A DNA stretch of 7,485 nt from Bog-756 sp963977795 (lineage in GTDB: Bacteria; Actinomycetota; Acidimicrobiia; Acidimicrobiales; RAAP-2): assembly GCA_963977795.1 (NCBI GenBank), contig CAXBRB010000130.1:1-7485 (forward strand). The letters run 5' to 3'. Position 1 is the stretch's first letter. Every line of letters starts with the position of its first letter. Shown here one piece after another: positions 1 to 7,485 of the stretch. The notes beneath the pieces were generated by a model. It saw nothing but the letters and a program-made list of their open reading frames with translations. It had not been told where the DNA came from and ran no database searches. The translations under genes were made by a program, and so were the position numbers.

Positions 1-1158
1 GGCGTGGTCCTCCTGACCAGCACGGCCGACACCGAGGTCCACGGCGTGATGACCACGGTGCGGGCCGACGGCGGACCGCCGGTCCGGCGCAACGTGGTGG
101 TGCCTGCCCGGGGCCAGACCTCGGTGATCCCAGCGCAGGGCCTGCCCGCCGGGGCCACGGCGGCATCGTTCGCCTTCGCCGGCGGCGGTGTGACGGCCAC
201 AGCGGTGGTCGGCGGTGCGGCCGGCTGGTCGGCGGCCCCGTGCCCGTCCCAGGTGGCCTCCCAGTGGGACATCCCCGGCGGTGGCACCACCGACGGCCGG
301 CTCGACCTCTCGCTGTTCAACCCGACGGCGGCACCGGCCGTGGTCGACGTGACCTTCCTCACCACCGGTGGGGCCGTCCTCGTCCCCCAGGCCTACCAGG
401 GGATCACCGTGGGCCCGGGCCAGCTGGTGGTGGAGTCGCTGAACGACTACGTCCAGCAGCAGGCCGCCGTGGCCACCCTGGTGCAGGCCACCTCGGGGGC
501 GCTGGTGGCCACGGTGCTCCACCGACCGAATGGGCCTGACGGGGCCGGGCTGTCCCTGCTGGCCGGGGTGCCGGCGCCGTCCACGATCTGGCGCTTCGGA
601 GAGACCACCGCCGTGGCCGGGGGGGCCGTCGACCTGGTCCTGGCCGATCCTGCCACCACGTCGGCCACGGTGACCGTGTCGGCCGGGCTGCCCTCGGCCA
701 CCGTCGTGCCCCGCACGGTCACGGTGGCGGGACGGAGCGTCTCGCTCCTCCGTCTCTCGGCCATCCCCGGCTGGCCGCTGGGTGTGCCCTATGCGGTCAC
801 GGTCCGATCGTCGGTCCCGGTGGTCGTCGGCCGGTCGGTGGCCGCTCCGCCGGGCGCCCCGGCGCCGCGCGCCGGTGCCGGGACGGCAGGGTCGACGACG
901 GCGAAGACGTGGCTGGTGGTGGCACCGGGCCGACCCGGGAACCCGATCGTGGGGGGTGCCACGATGGCCTCGCTGGCCGTGGCCGATCCCGGTGCGTCGC
1001 CGGCCGATGTCGTCGTCGAGCCGCTGGCCGGCGGCGCACCCGTGGCCCGCCTCCGTGTCGCCCCCGGCTCGTTGGCCGTCCTGGGCCCGTCACAGCTGAC
1101 CGGGCTGCGGCCCTTCGTGGTGTCCTCCGACGTCCCGGTGGTGGTGGAGGGCGACCTC
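1..1158 (+). repeat. Diverged tandem protein repeats (about 85 aa units)
   Basis: Four diverged units can be read in the translated protein: unit A about 1-216 (cut by the window edge), B 265-525, C 589-840 and D 910-1158. Units B to D each begin at a Trp (W88, W196, W303, counting from the GTG at 4), continue into an 'L.L.(N/D)P' segment about 18-25 residues later, then alternating Val/Thr strands, a Gly turn, a Leu/Ser strand, and a closing strand with a run of Val (VATVLHR, VPVVVGR, VPVVVEG). Similarity is at protein level only; the DNA copies are too diverged to align by eye. The likely meaning is a string of Ig-like or beta-sandwich domains. Confidence 0.5.
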
Positions 1159-1215
1159 GGCCCCACCGGCGCCCCGGGCATCGCCTTCACCAACGGCGTC
1201 CCGCTGATCGGCTGA
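1..1215 (+). CDS. DUF5719-like secreted repeat protein, 5'-truncated
   Basis: The reading frame is open to the first base, so the start and any signal peptide lie outside the window; the GTG at 4 is probably internal. The 404 visible codons end at TGA 1213-1215. The protein is rich in Ala, Gly, Val, Pro and Thr, has almost no Lys and no membrane span, and looks like an exported beta-sandwich protein. It contains one partial and three complete diverged units. Each complete unit opens with a Trp followed by a Gly-rich turn and an 'L.L.(N/D)P' strand (SLFNP, LADP, VADP), then a 'V.PG' or 'VAGRS' turn, and closes on a 'V.SS.PVVV' type strand. This matches my memory of DUF5719 proteins of actinobacteria, which are predicted extracytoplasmic and have no known function. 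No catalytic motif is visible. It is convergent with ftsH, 21 bases away. Family call is moderate; the exported nature is inferred. Confidence 0.7.
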   Translation, partial: GVVLLTSTADTEVHGVMTTVRADGGPPVRRNVVVPARGQTSVIPAQGLPAGATAASFAFAGGGVTATAVVGGAAGWSAAPCPSQVASQWDIPGGGTTDGRLDLSLFNPTAAPAVVDVTFLTTGGAVLVPQAYQGITVGPGQLVVESLNDYVQQQAAVATLVQATSGALVATVLHRPNGPDGAGLSLLAGVPAPSTIWRFGETTAVAGGAVDLVLADPATTSATVTVSAGLPSATVVPRTVTVAGRSVSLLRLSAIPGWPLGVPYAVTVRSSVPVVVGRSVAAPPGAPAPRAGAGTAGSTTAKTWLVVAPGRPGNPIVGGATMASLAVADPGASPADVVVEPLAGGAPVARLRVAPGSLAVLGPSQLTGLRPFVVSSDVPVVVEGDLGPTGAPGIAFTNGVPLIG

Positions 1216-1236
1216 CCGACGCTCGCGCCGACCTGC
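1216..1236. other. Short convergent intergenic gap
   Basis: Only 21 bases separate the stop codons of the DUF5719-like gene and ftsH. I see no stem-loop followed by a T run on either strand, so no intrinsic terminator can be called; transcripts from the two sides may overlap or end by Rho. Confidence 0.6.
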
Positions 1237-3378
<2,142 letters not shown>

Positions 3379-3390
3379 AGATCCATGGTA
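3379..3390 (-). promoter_or_regulatory. Possible leaderless -10 element for ftsH
   Basis: On the minus strand TACCAT (3390-3385) fits the actinobacterial -10 pattern TAnnnT. It is followed by exactly six bases (GGATCT) and then the GTG start at 3378. This is the spacing expected when transcription begins at the start codon, giving a leaderless mRNA, which agrees with the missing Shine-Dalgarno. No -35 resembling TTGACA is seen 16-18 bases upstream, so the call is tentative. Confidence 0.35.
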
Positions 3391-3405
3391 GGCGCCGGGT
3401 GCCTC

Positions 3406-3443
3406 ACCCCGGGCATCGGCCGGACCCCGGGCATCGGCCGGAC
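3406..3443. repeat. Two-copy 18-bp perfect tandem repeat
   Basis: The unit ACCCCGGGCATCGGCCGG occurs at 3406-3423 and again, base for base, at 3424-3441, with two more matching bases (AC) at 3442-3443. It lies in the gap between the divergent ftsH and CPBP genes, just upstream of both predicted starts. Each copy contains the palindrome CCCGGG and a GGCC core. It could be a recent slippage duplication or paired binding sites for a regulator; the sequence alone does not decide. Confidence 0.9.
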
Positions 3444-3476
3444 GGCGACCGCTGCGTGGCCGCGGACAGTGATCGG

Positions 3477-3488
3477 TATCGTGTGGGG
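3477..3488 (+). promoter_or_regulatory. Possible leaderless -10 element for the CPBP gene
   Basis: TATCGT (3477-3482) fits TAnnnT and is followed by six bases (GTGGGG) before the GTG start at 3489, mirroring the arrangement in front of ftsH on the opposite strand. A second in-frame GTG sits at 3483. The GGGG just before 3489 is too close to serve as a normal Shine-Dalgarno. No clear -35 is visible. Confidence 0.35.
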
Positions 3489-4478
3489 GTGACCGGGGGA
3501 GCGCCAGGTCGGTCGGATGGGCCCTGGCCCCCGCCGGGAGAGAGGACCGGGACCGGCGGCGTGCCGGCCTCCACCGTCGCCTCTCCGCAGCCGTCACCGC
3601 CCGTTGCCGGGGCGGACGGGGCGTCCCCGACACAGGACGGGGCGTCCCTGACGCAAGACGGCTCGTCCCGTCGACGGGAATCGCTGGGTTCGATCCTGGC
3701 CGCAGGGGGCGCCCCGGCCGACCGGCCGTCGGCCTGGATGTGGCTGCTCTTCGCCGTCCTCGGCTTCCTGGGCGGCCAGGTCCTGGCTGCGGTGACCGTG
3801 GGCCTCGCCGCCATGGCCGCCGGGCAGTTCCACCAGCTCTCGGCCCTCTCGGCGCTGGCCCGGCCGCCAACCTGGCTGATCGTGTCCACGCTCTTCGGCC
3901 TCTGGGGGGGCTTCCTCGGAGCGGCGTTCCTGGCCAGCCGGATCCGGGGGACCGGACGGATGGCCGACGACCTGGGCATCCGCTTCCGGCCCGTGGACCT
4001 GCTGGGCATCCCGATCGGGCTGGCCGGCCAGGCCCTGGTGGCCGCCGCCTACCTCCCCGTGGCGCCGCACGTGCACGACTTCCACCAGCGGTTCTCGGCA
4101 CCGGCCCAGCGCCTCACCGGCGGGTCCCACGGCGTGGGCTTCGCCGTGATCGTGGTGTGCACGGTGGTCGGGGCCCCCTTCGTCGAAGAGGTCTTCTTCC
4201 GGGGCCTGCTGCTCCGGGCCCTGGCCCGGCTGTTCGGAACCTGGGGCCGCTGGGTGGGGCCGTCCCTTGCCGTGGTCCTGAGCGGCCTGGCCTTCGGGCT
4301 GGCCCACTACGAGCCACTCCAGCTCCTGGGACTCGCACTGTTCGGCATCCTCTTGGGGGCCGTCTCCTATTGCACCGGCCGCCAGGGCATGAACATGGTC
4401 GCCCACGCCACCTTCAACGGGATCGCCCTGGCCGCCACCGCCGTGGTCCCGGTGCTGTCCCACGGGTGGCCGGCCTGA
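3489..4478 (+). CDS. CPBP family intramembrane metalloprotease
   Basis: A 329-aa polytopic membrane protein of the CPBP (Rce1/CAAX protease, abortive-infection) family, PF02517. The three signatures are present in order: EEVFFRG (E233, E234, R238), FGLAH (F269 to H273) and HATFN (H306, N310), supplying the glutamates, histidines and asparagine of the intramembrane active site. Hydrophobic spans start near 83, 128, 171, 216, 260 and 280 and continue to the C-terminus. The first 80 residues are a charged, Pro/Gly-rich cytosolic stretch with a heptapeptide repeat. GTG 3489 is chosen because the frame upstream is repeat sequence and a TAnnnT hexamer lies six bases before it; GTG 3483 is an alternative, and the functional core could also be made from a later start. 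It is the first gene of a tight rightward operon. Bacterial members cleave prenylated or other membrane substrates or act in bacteriocin immunity; the substrate here is unknown. Confidence 0.9.
   Translation: MTGGAPGRSDGPWPPPGERTGTGGVPASTVASPQPSPPVAGADGASPTQDGASLTQDGSSRRRESLGSILAAGGAPADRPSAWMWLLFAVLGFLGGQVLAAVTVGLAAMAAGQFHQLSALSALARPPTWLIVSTLFGLWGGFLGAAFLASRIRGTGRMADDLGIRFRPVDLLGIPIGLAGQALVAAAYLPVAPHVHDFHQRFSAPAQRLTGGSHGVGFAVIVVCTVVGAPFVEEVFFRGLLLRALARLFGTWGRWVGPSLAVVLSGLAFGLAHYEPLQLLGLALFGILLGAVSYCTGRQGMNMVAHATFNGIALAATAVVPVLSHGWPA
3614..3670 (+). repeat. 21-bp tandem repeat in the CPBP N-terminal region
   Basis: A 21-base period runs through two near-identical copies (3614-3634 and 3635-3655) and a third, partial and more diverged copy (3656-3670). 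Translated, it gives the heptads DGASPTQ and DGASLTQ and then DGSS, inside the disordered N-terminal region before the first membrane span. The period is a multiple of three, so copy-number change would keep the frame. Confidence 0.8.
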
Positions 4479-4480
4479 CC

Positions 4481-6994
4481 GTGGACACCGGGACCCACAC
4501 GGCACCGGGCACGAACGCCGGAGCACAGCCGGGCACAGCGTCGGGCGGGCACGACGCACCGGCCCCGGTGCTGGCCCACCGGCCCGAGCCTCTGGGCCGC
4601 CGCCTGCTCGCCCGCAGGACCTGGCCGACCTGGGCCGACGCTGCCGCGGTCATCGGGGTCACCCTGGTGGTCCTCCTCCAGCTCCATCCCGACCTGCTCA
4701 TGGCCGCCACCACCACGGCCGGCGGCGACACCGGCGGGCATGTGGCCCTGCCCCACGTCCTCGAGCACACCCTGCTCCCCCGGTGGCGCCTGACCGGGTG
4801 GGACCCCAGCTGGTACGACGGCTTCCCGCTCTACACCTTCTACTTCCCGCTCCCGGGCGTCCTCGTGGTCGGCCTGAACGCCGTCCTTCCCTACACGGTG
4901 GCCTTCAAGTGGGTGACCGTCCTGGGGTCGCTCACCCTGCCGGTGAGCGCCTACGCCATGGGCCGGCTGGCCGGCCTGCGACGGCCCGCCCCGGCGGCGC
5001 TGGCCGCCGCCACCCTCCCGTTCCTCTTCGAGCCGTCGTTCTCGATCTACGGCGGGAACCTGCTCTCCACCCTGGCCGGGGAGTTCTCCTACTCCCTGAG
5101 CCTCTCCTTCGCCCTACTCCTCCTGGGCGTGGTGGCCGCCGGCCTGCGCACGGGCCGACACCGGGCCCTGGCCGCCGTGCTGTTCGCCGCCACCCTCCTC
5201 TGCCATCTCCTGCCCGCCCTCTTCGCCGGCGCCGGGGCCGTCCTGTGGCTCCTCCTCGACGCCGACCTGGTCCGGCTGCTGGGCCGGCGGGTCCCCGCCG
5301 CAGTGGCCCGGCGGCGGTGGCTGGGCCGGGTGGCCTGGGCGGCGGTGGCCGGGGTGCTCGGCCTGGGCCTGACGGCATGGTGGCTCCTGCCCTTCGCCAC
5401 CGGGCAGGCCTACACCACCAACATGGGCTACACGAAGGTCTACGGCTATCCCCACCTGCTCTTCCCGGGCTCCTTCCGGTGGGTGCTGGTCTGCGACCTG
5501 GTGGCGCTGGCCTGCATGGTCGTCCGGCGCAGCCGCTTCGCCCTGTTCCTGGCCCTCCTGGCCCTGCTCTCGGCGGCGGCGGTCATGGTCGATCCGCCGG
5601 GGAAGCTCTACAACGTCCGGTTCCTCCCCTTCTGGTTCCTCTGCCTCTACCTCCTGGCCGGCTGGGGCCTGGCCGAGGTGGTGGCGGCCGCCGCCCGTTG
5701 GTCCCGCCGCCGCCAGGTGGCTGCCTGGGTGGCCGCCGTCCAGGACCGGCTGTCCGCCGACGAGACGCTGGTGTGGGCGCCGGGCATGCGCATCACCCGG
5801 TTCCGTCGTCCGGTGCCCGGCGACGCCCCGGCGGGCGCAGTTGCCGGCCCTCTGGTGGCCCTCGGCGCTGCGCTGCTGGTGGTGCTCCCCCCGATCGTCC
5901 TGCCGGCATCGTCGCTGGCCGCCGTGGGCATCACCGCCGGCGCCGACCACCCGGCCGACTGGGCGGCGTGGAACTTCGCCGGCTACGAGCGCAAGCCGGA
6001 CTACCCGGAGTACCGGTCGGTGGTCGACATGATGCGCCGGGCCGGGCAGACCGAGGGGTGCGGCCGGGCCATGTGGGAGTACGACGCCTCCCTCAACCGC
6101 TTCGGCACCACCATGGCGCTGATGCTCCTGCCCTACTGGACCGGCGGGTGCATCGACTCGATGGAGGGGCTCCTCTTCGAGTCGTCGTCGTCCACGCCCT
6201 TCCACTTCATCAATCAGAACGAGCTCTCGGTCTCCCCGTCGAACGCCGTGGTCGGCCTGCCCTACGGGGGCGTCGACGTGGCGCTGGGCATCCGGCACCT
6301 CCAGATGCTCGGTGTGCGCTACCTGCTGGCCTCCTCGCCGACCATCCAGCAGGGCGCCCAGGCCGATCCGGCGGCGACCCTGGTCGCCCAGTCGGGACCG
6401 TGGTCGACCAGCTACAACGGGCAGGCCCTGTCGACCACGTGGAAGCTCTACCGGATCGCCGACACCCAGCTGGTGGTGCCCCTGGCCGCCCAGCCGGTGG
6501 TGTGGCAGGGCGTGGGGGCATCCCAGTCGAGCTGGCTGGATCCGGCGGTGGCCTGGTACGACGCGCCGAGCCGGTGGGGCGTGGTCCCGGCCGCCGACGG
6601 ACCGGCCTCGTGGGACCGGGTGCCGGTGGGGGCCGCCGACCCGCCACGGGTGGCCGAGCCCCCGGTGGTGGTGAGCCGGGTGGCCCAGACGGCGGACTCC
6701 GTCTCGTTCCACGTCGACCGCACGGGGGTCCCCGTCGAGGTCCGCATCTCCTACTTCCCCAACTGGCGGGCCACCGGGGCCGACGGGCCCTTCCGGGTGG
6801 CGCCCAACCTGATGGTCGTGGTGCCCACGGCCCATGAGGTGACCCTCACCTACGGCCGGTCGGGTTCGGACGTGGTGGGTGCGGTGGTCAGCCTGGCCTC
6901 GGCGGCGGGCGCCGTGGCCATCGCCGTGCGGGAGCGCCGACGCCGGCACGGTCGGCGGCCGGGCGGCCAGCCGGTTCCTGTGGGCGCACGGTGA
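4481..6994 (+). CDS. 6-pyruvoyl-tetrahydropterin synthase-related polytopic membrane protein (GT-C-like)
   Basis: An 837-aa integral membrane protein resembling the actinobacterial group annotated '6-pyruvoyl-tetrahydropterin synthase-related' (PF10131), a name that does not imply pterin chemistry. Layout: disordered N-terminus 1-45; helix about 53-70; first outer loop with GGDTGGH (D83, H87) and the aromatic stretch 107-123 (WDPSWYDGFPLYTFYF); about ten further helices to about 480, with GEFSYSLSL near 200, CHLLP near 241 and NVRFLPFW near 378; a long outer domain about 485-795 with MWEYD, cysteines C527 and C557 and YFPNW 758-762; last helix about 798-816; Arg-rich tail. The acidic first loop, many helices and large external C-terminal domain resemble GT-C glycosyltransferases using lipid-linked sugars, so a cell-envelope glycan role is inferred. 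GTG 4481, two bases after the CPBP stop with GGGTGG 11 bases upstream, is chosen; GTG 4466 is possible. The only nearby ATG (4700) would remove the first helix. Confidence 0.82.
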   Translation: MDTGTHTAPGTNAGAQPGTASGGHDAPAPVLAHRPEPLGRRLLARRTWPTWADAAAVIGVTLVVLLQLHPDLLMAATTTAGGDTGGHVALPHVLEHTLLPRWRLTGWDPSWYDGFPLYTFYFPLPGVLVVGLNAVLPYTVAFKWVTVLGSLTLPVSAYAMGRLAGLRRPAPAALAAATLPFLFEPSFSIYGGNLLSTLAGEFSYSLSLSFALLLLGVVAAGLRTGRHRALAAVLFAATLLCHLLPALFAGAGAVLWLLLDADLVRLLGRRVPAAVARRRWLGRVAWAAVAGVLGLGLTAWWLLPFATGQAYTTNMGYTKVYGYPHLLFPGSFRWVLVCDLVALACMVVRRSRFALFLALLALLSAAAVMVDPPGKLYNVRFLPFWFLCLYLLAGWGLAEVVAAAARWSRRRQVAAWVAAVQDRLSADETLVWAPGMRITRFRRPVPGDAPAGAVAGPLVALGAALLVVLPPIVLPASSLAAVGITAGADHPADWAAWNFAGYERKPDYPEYRSVVDMMRRAGQTEGCGRAMWEYDASLNRFGTTMALMLLPYWTGGCIDSMEGLLFESSSSTPFHFINQNELSVSPSNAVVGLPYGGVDVALGIRHLQMLGVRYLLASSPTIQQGAQADPAATLVAQSGPWSTSYNGQALSTTWKLYRIADTQLVVPLAAQPVVWQGVGASQSSWLDPAVAWYDAPSRWGVVPAADGPASWDRVPVGAADPPRVAEPPVVVSRVAQTADSVSFHVDRTGVPVEVRISYFPNWRATGADGPFRVAPNLMVVVPTAHEVTLTYGRSGSDVVGAVVSLASAAGAVAIAVRERRRRHGRRPGGQPVPVGAR

Positions 6995-7421
6995 TCTACG
7001 AGCTGCCCATGTTCCCGCTGGGGACGGTGCTCTTTCCGGAGGCGTGCCTGCCCCTCCACGTCTTCGAGCCCCGCTATCAGGCGCTGGTTGCCGACTGCCT
7101 GGGTGGCGGGCTCGAGTTCGGGGTGGTCCTCATCGCCCGGGGGTCGGAGGTGGGCGGCGGCGACCTCCGCACCGATGTGGGGACGGTGGCCCGGATCGCC
7201 AACGTGGCCGAGCTCGGGGACGGCCGCCTCCTCGTGGTCGCCACCGGTGTGCGACGCATCCGGGTGGAGTCGTGGCTGCCCGAGGACCCCTATCCCCGGG
7301 CCGAGGTGGCGGACCTGGCGGGTGACGCCGCCGCCGGGAGCCCGATGGTGCTGGCCGGAGCGGAGGCGTCGGTGCGACGGCTGCGCTGGCTGCTCTCGGA
7401 GCTGGAGGACGTCCCCGCCCT
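6991..7421 (+). CDS. LON substrate-binding domain protein, 3'-truncated by contig end
   Basis: The GTG start overlaps the stop of the membrane-protein gene by four bases (GTGA), suggesting translational coupling. The first 143 codons match the N-terminal LON domain (PF02190): ELPMFPLGTVLFPEACLPLH and FEPRYQ at about 4-30, FGVVLI 43-48, and a second strand region GTVARIANV to VATGVRRIRV at about 64-92, followed by the beginning of the helical part. In Lon protease this domain binds substrates; stand-alone proteins of about 200-220 aa are common in bacteria and their exact role is unknown. No AAA+ or protease domain is visible, but the gene is cut, so a longer protein cannot be excluded. Starting at GTG 6991 gives the usual short lead before 'FPL..VLFP'. 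From 7422 the bases are adapter, so the seeming end (LDRKSVV, stop at 7441-7443) is false. Confidence 0.9.
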
Positions 7422-7485
7422 AGATCGGAAGAGCGTCGTGTAGGGAAAGAGTGTAGATCTCGGTGGTCGCCGTATCATTAAAAAA
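7422..7485 (-). other. Illumina TruSeq adapter contamination plus poly-A
   Basis: Bases 7422-7479 are the exact reverse complement of the whole 58-base Illumina TruSeq universal adapter; read on the minus strand from 7479 they begin AATGATACGGCGACCACCGA and end CTTCCGATCT. Six A's (7480-7485) follow, as expected when a read runs off the adapter end. The base composition drops sharply from the GC-rich genome to a mixed one. The contig's true genomic sequence stops at 7421; nothing to the right is biological. Confidence 0.99.

Noticed and set aside
3384..3388. ATG just upstream of ftsH as a start codon
   Set aside because: On the minus strand the ATG at 3386 is out of frame with ftsH and ends at a TGA after three codons.
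3379..4101. Upstream extension of ftsH to 954 codons
   Set aside because: The extra 241 residues are Arg/Pro-rich low-complexity sequence running antisense through the CPBP gene. The conserved FtsH N-terminus begins after the GTG at 3378.
3740..4480. Upstream extension of the GT-C-like gene to 1084 codons
   Set aside because: The added part overlaps the CPBP gene in another frame and is Arg/Pro/Gly-rich shadow sequence. A GTG two bases after the CPBP stop gives a sensible start.
5114..6949. 611-codon minus-strand open frame opposite the GT-C-like gene
   Set aside because: Shadow of the real gene: it is rich in His, Gly, Arg and Gln with no hydrophobic or catalytic pattern, while the plus strand shows clear family motifs and membrane helices.
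7290..7478. 62-codon minus-strand open frame starting MIRRPPRS
   Set aside because: Its first 19 residues are translated from Illumina adapter, and the rest is antisense to the LON-domain gene.
7480..7485. A-run at the right end as terminator or poly-A signal
   Set aside because: It directly follows the adapter and is a sequencing run-off artefact.

Overview
The window is a very GC-rich stretch (well over 70% by eye) with strong third-position GC bias and GTG starts. It most likely comes from an uncultured high-GC actinobacterium. The gene families fit Actinomycetota, and an Acidimicrobiia-type lineage is my best guess; this is inference from family resemblance, as there is no rRNA or marker tree here. 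The right end is not biological. The last 64 bases are a complete, exact 58-base Illumina TruSeq universal adapter (reverse complement) followed by six A's, so this is the raw end of a short-read assembly contig.

Layout from left to right: (1) 1-1215 (+), the 3' part of a secreted-type DUF5719-like protein, cut by the left edge and built from repeated beta-rich units. (2) 1237-3378 (-), a complete ftsH (713 aa, membrane AAA+ zinc protease), convergent with the first gene and ending only 21 bases from it. (3) 3379-3488, a 110-base divergent promoter region holding an exact two-copy 18-bp tandem repeat. Both flanking genes there appear to start at GTG codons lying six bases behind TAnnnT hexamers. 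(4) 3489-4478 (+), a CPBP-family (Rce1/abortive-infection-like) intramembrane protease with all three signature motifs. (5) 4481-6994 (+), an 837-aa polytopic membrane protein of the actinobacterial '6-pyruvoyl-tetrahydropterin synthase-related' type, with a GT-C glycosyltransferase-like layout. (6) 6991-7421 (+), a stand-alone Lon substrate-binding (LON) domain protein, cut by the adapter.

Genes 4-6 are packed as one operon (2-base gap, then a 4-base GTGA overlap). Together with ftsH on the other side of the shared promoter region, the locus has a membrane-protein and proteolysis flavour (FtsH, CPBP protease, LON domain). I cannot show that the proteins work together. I see no tRNA, rRNA, CRISPR array, transposon or phage gene, and no convincing new biological system. 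The clearest anomaly is the adapter contamination and the false coding sequence it creates.
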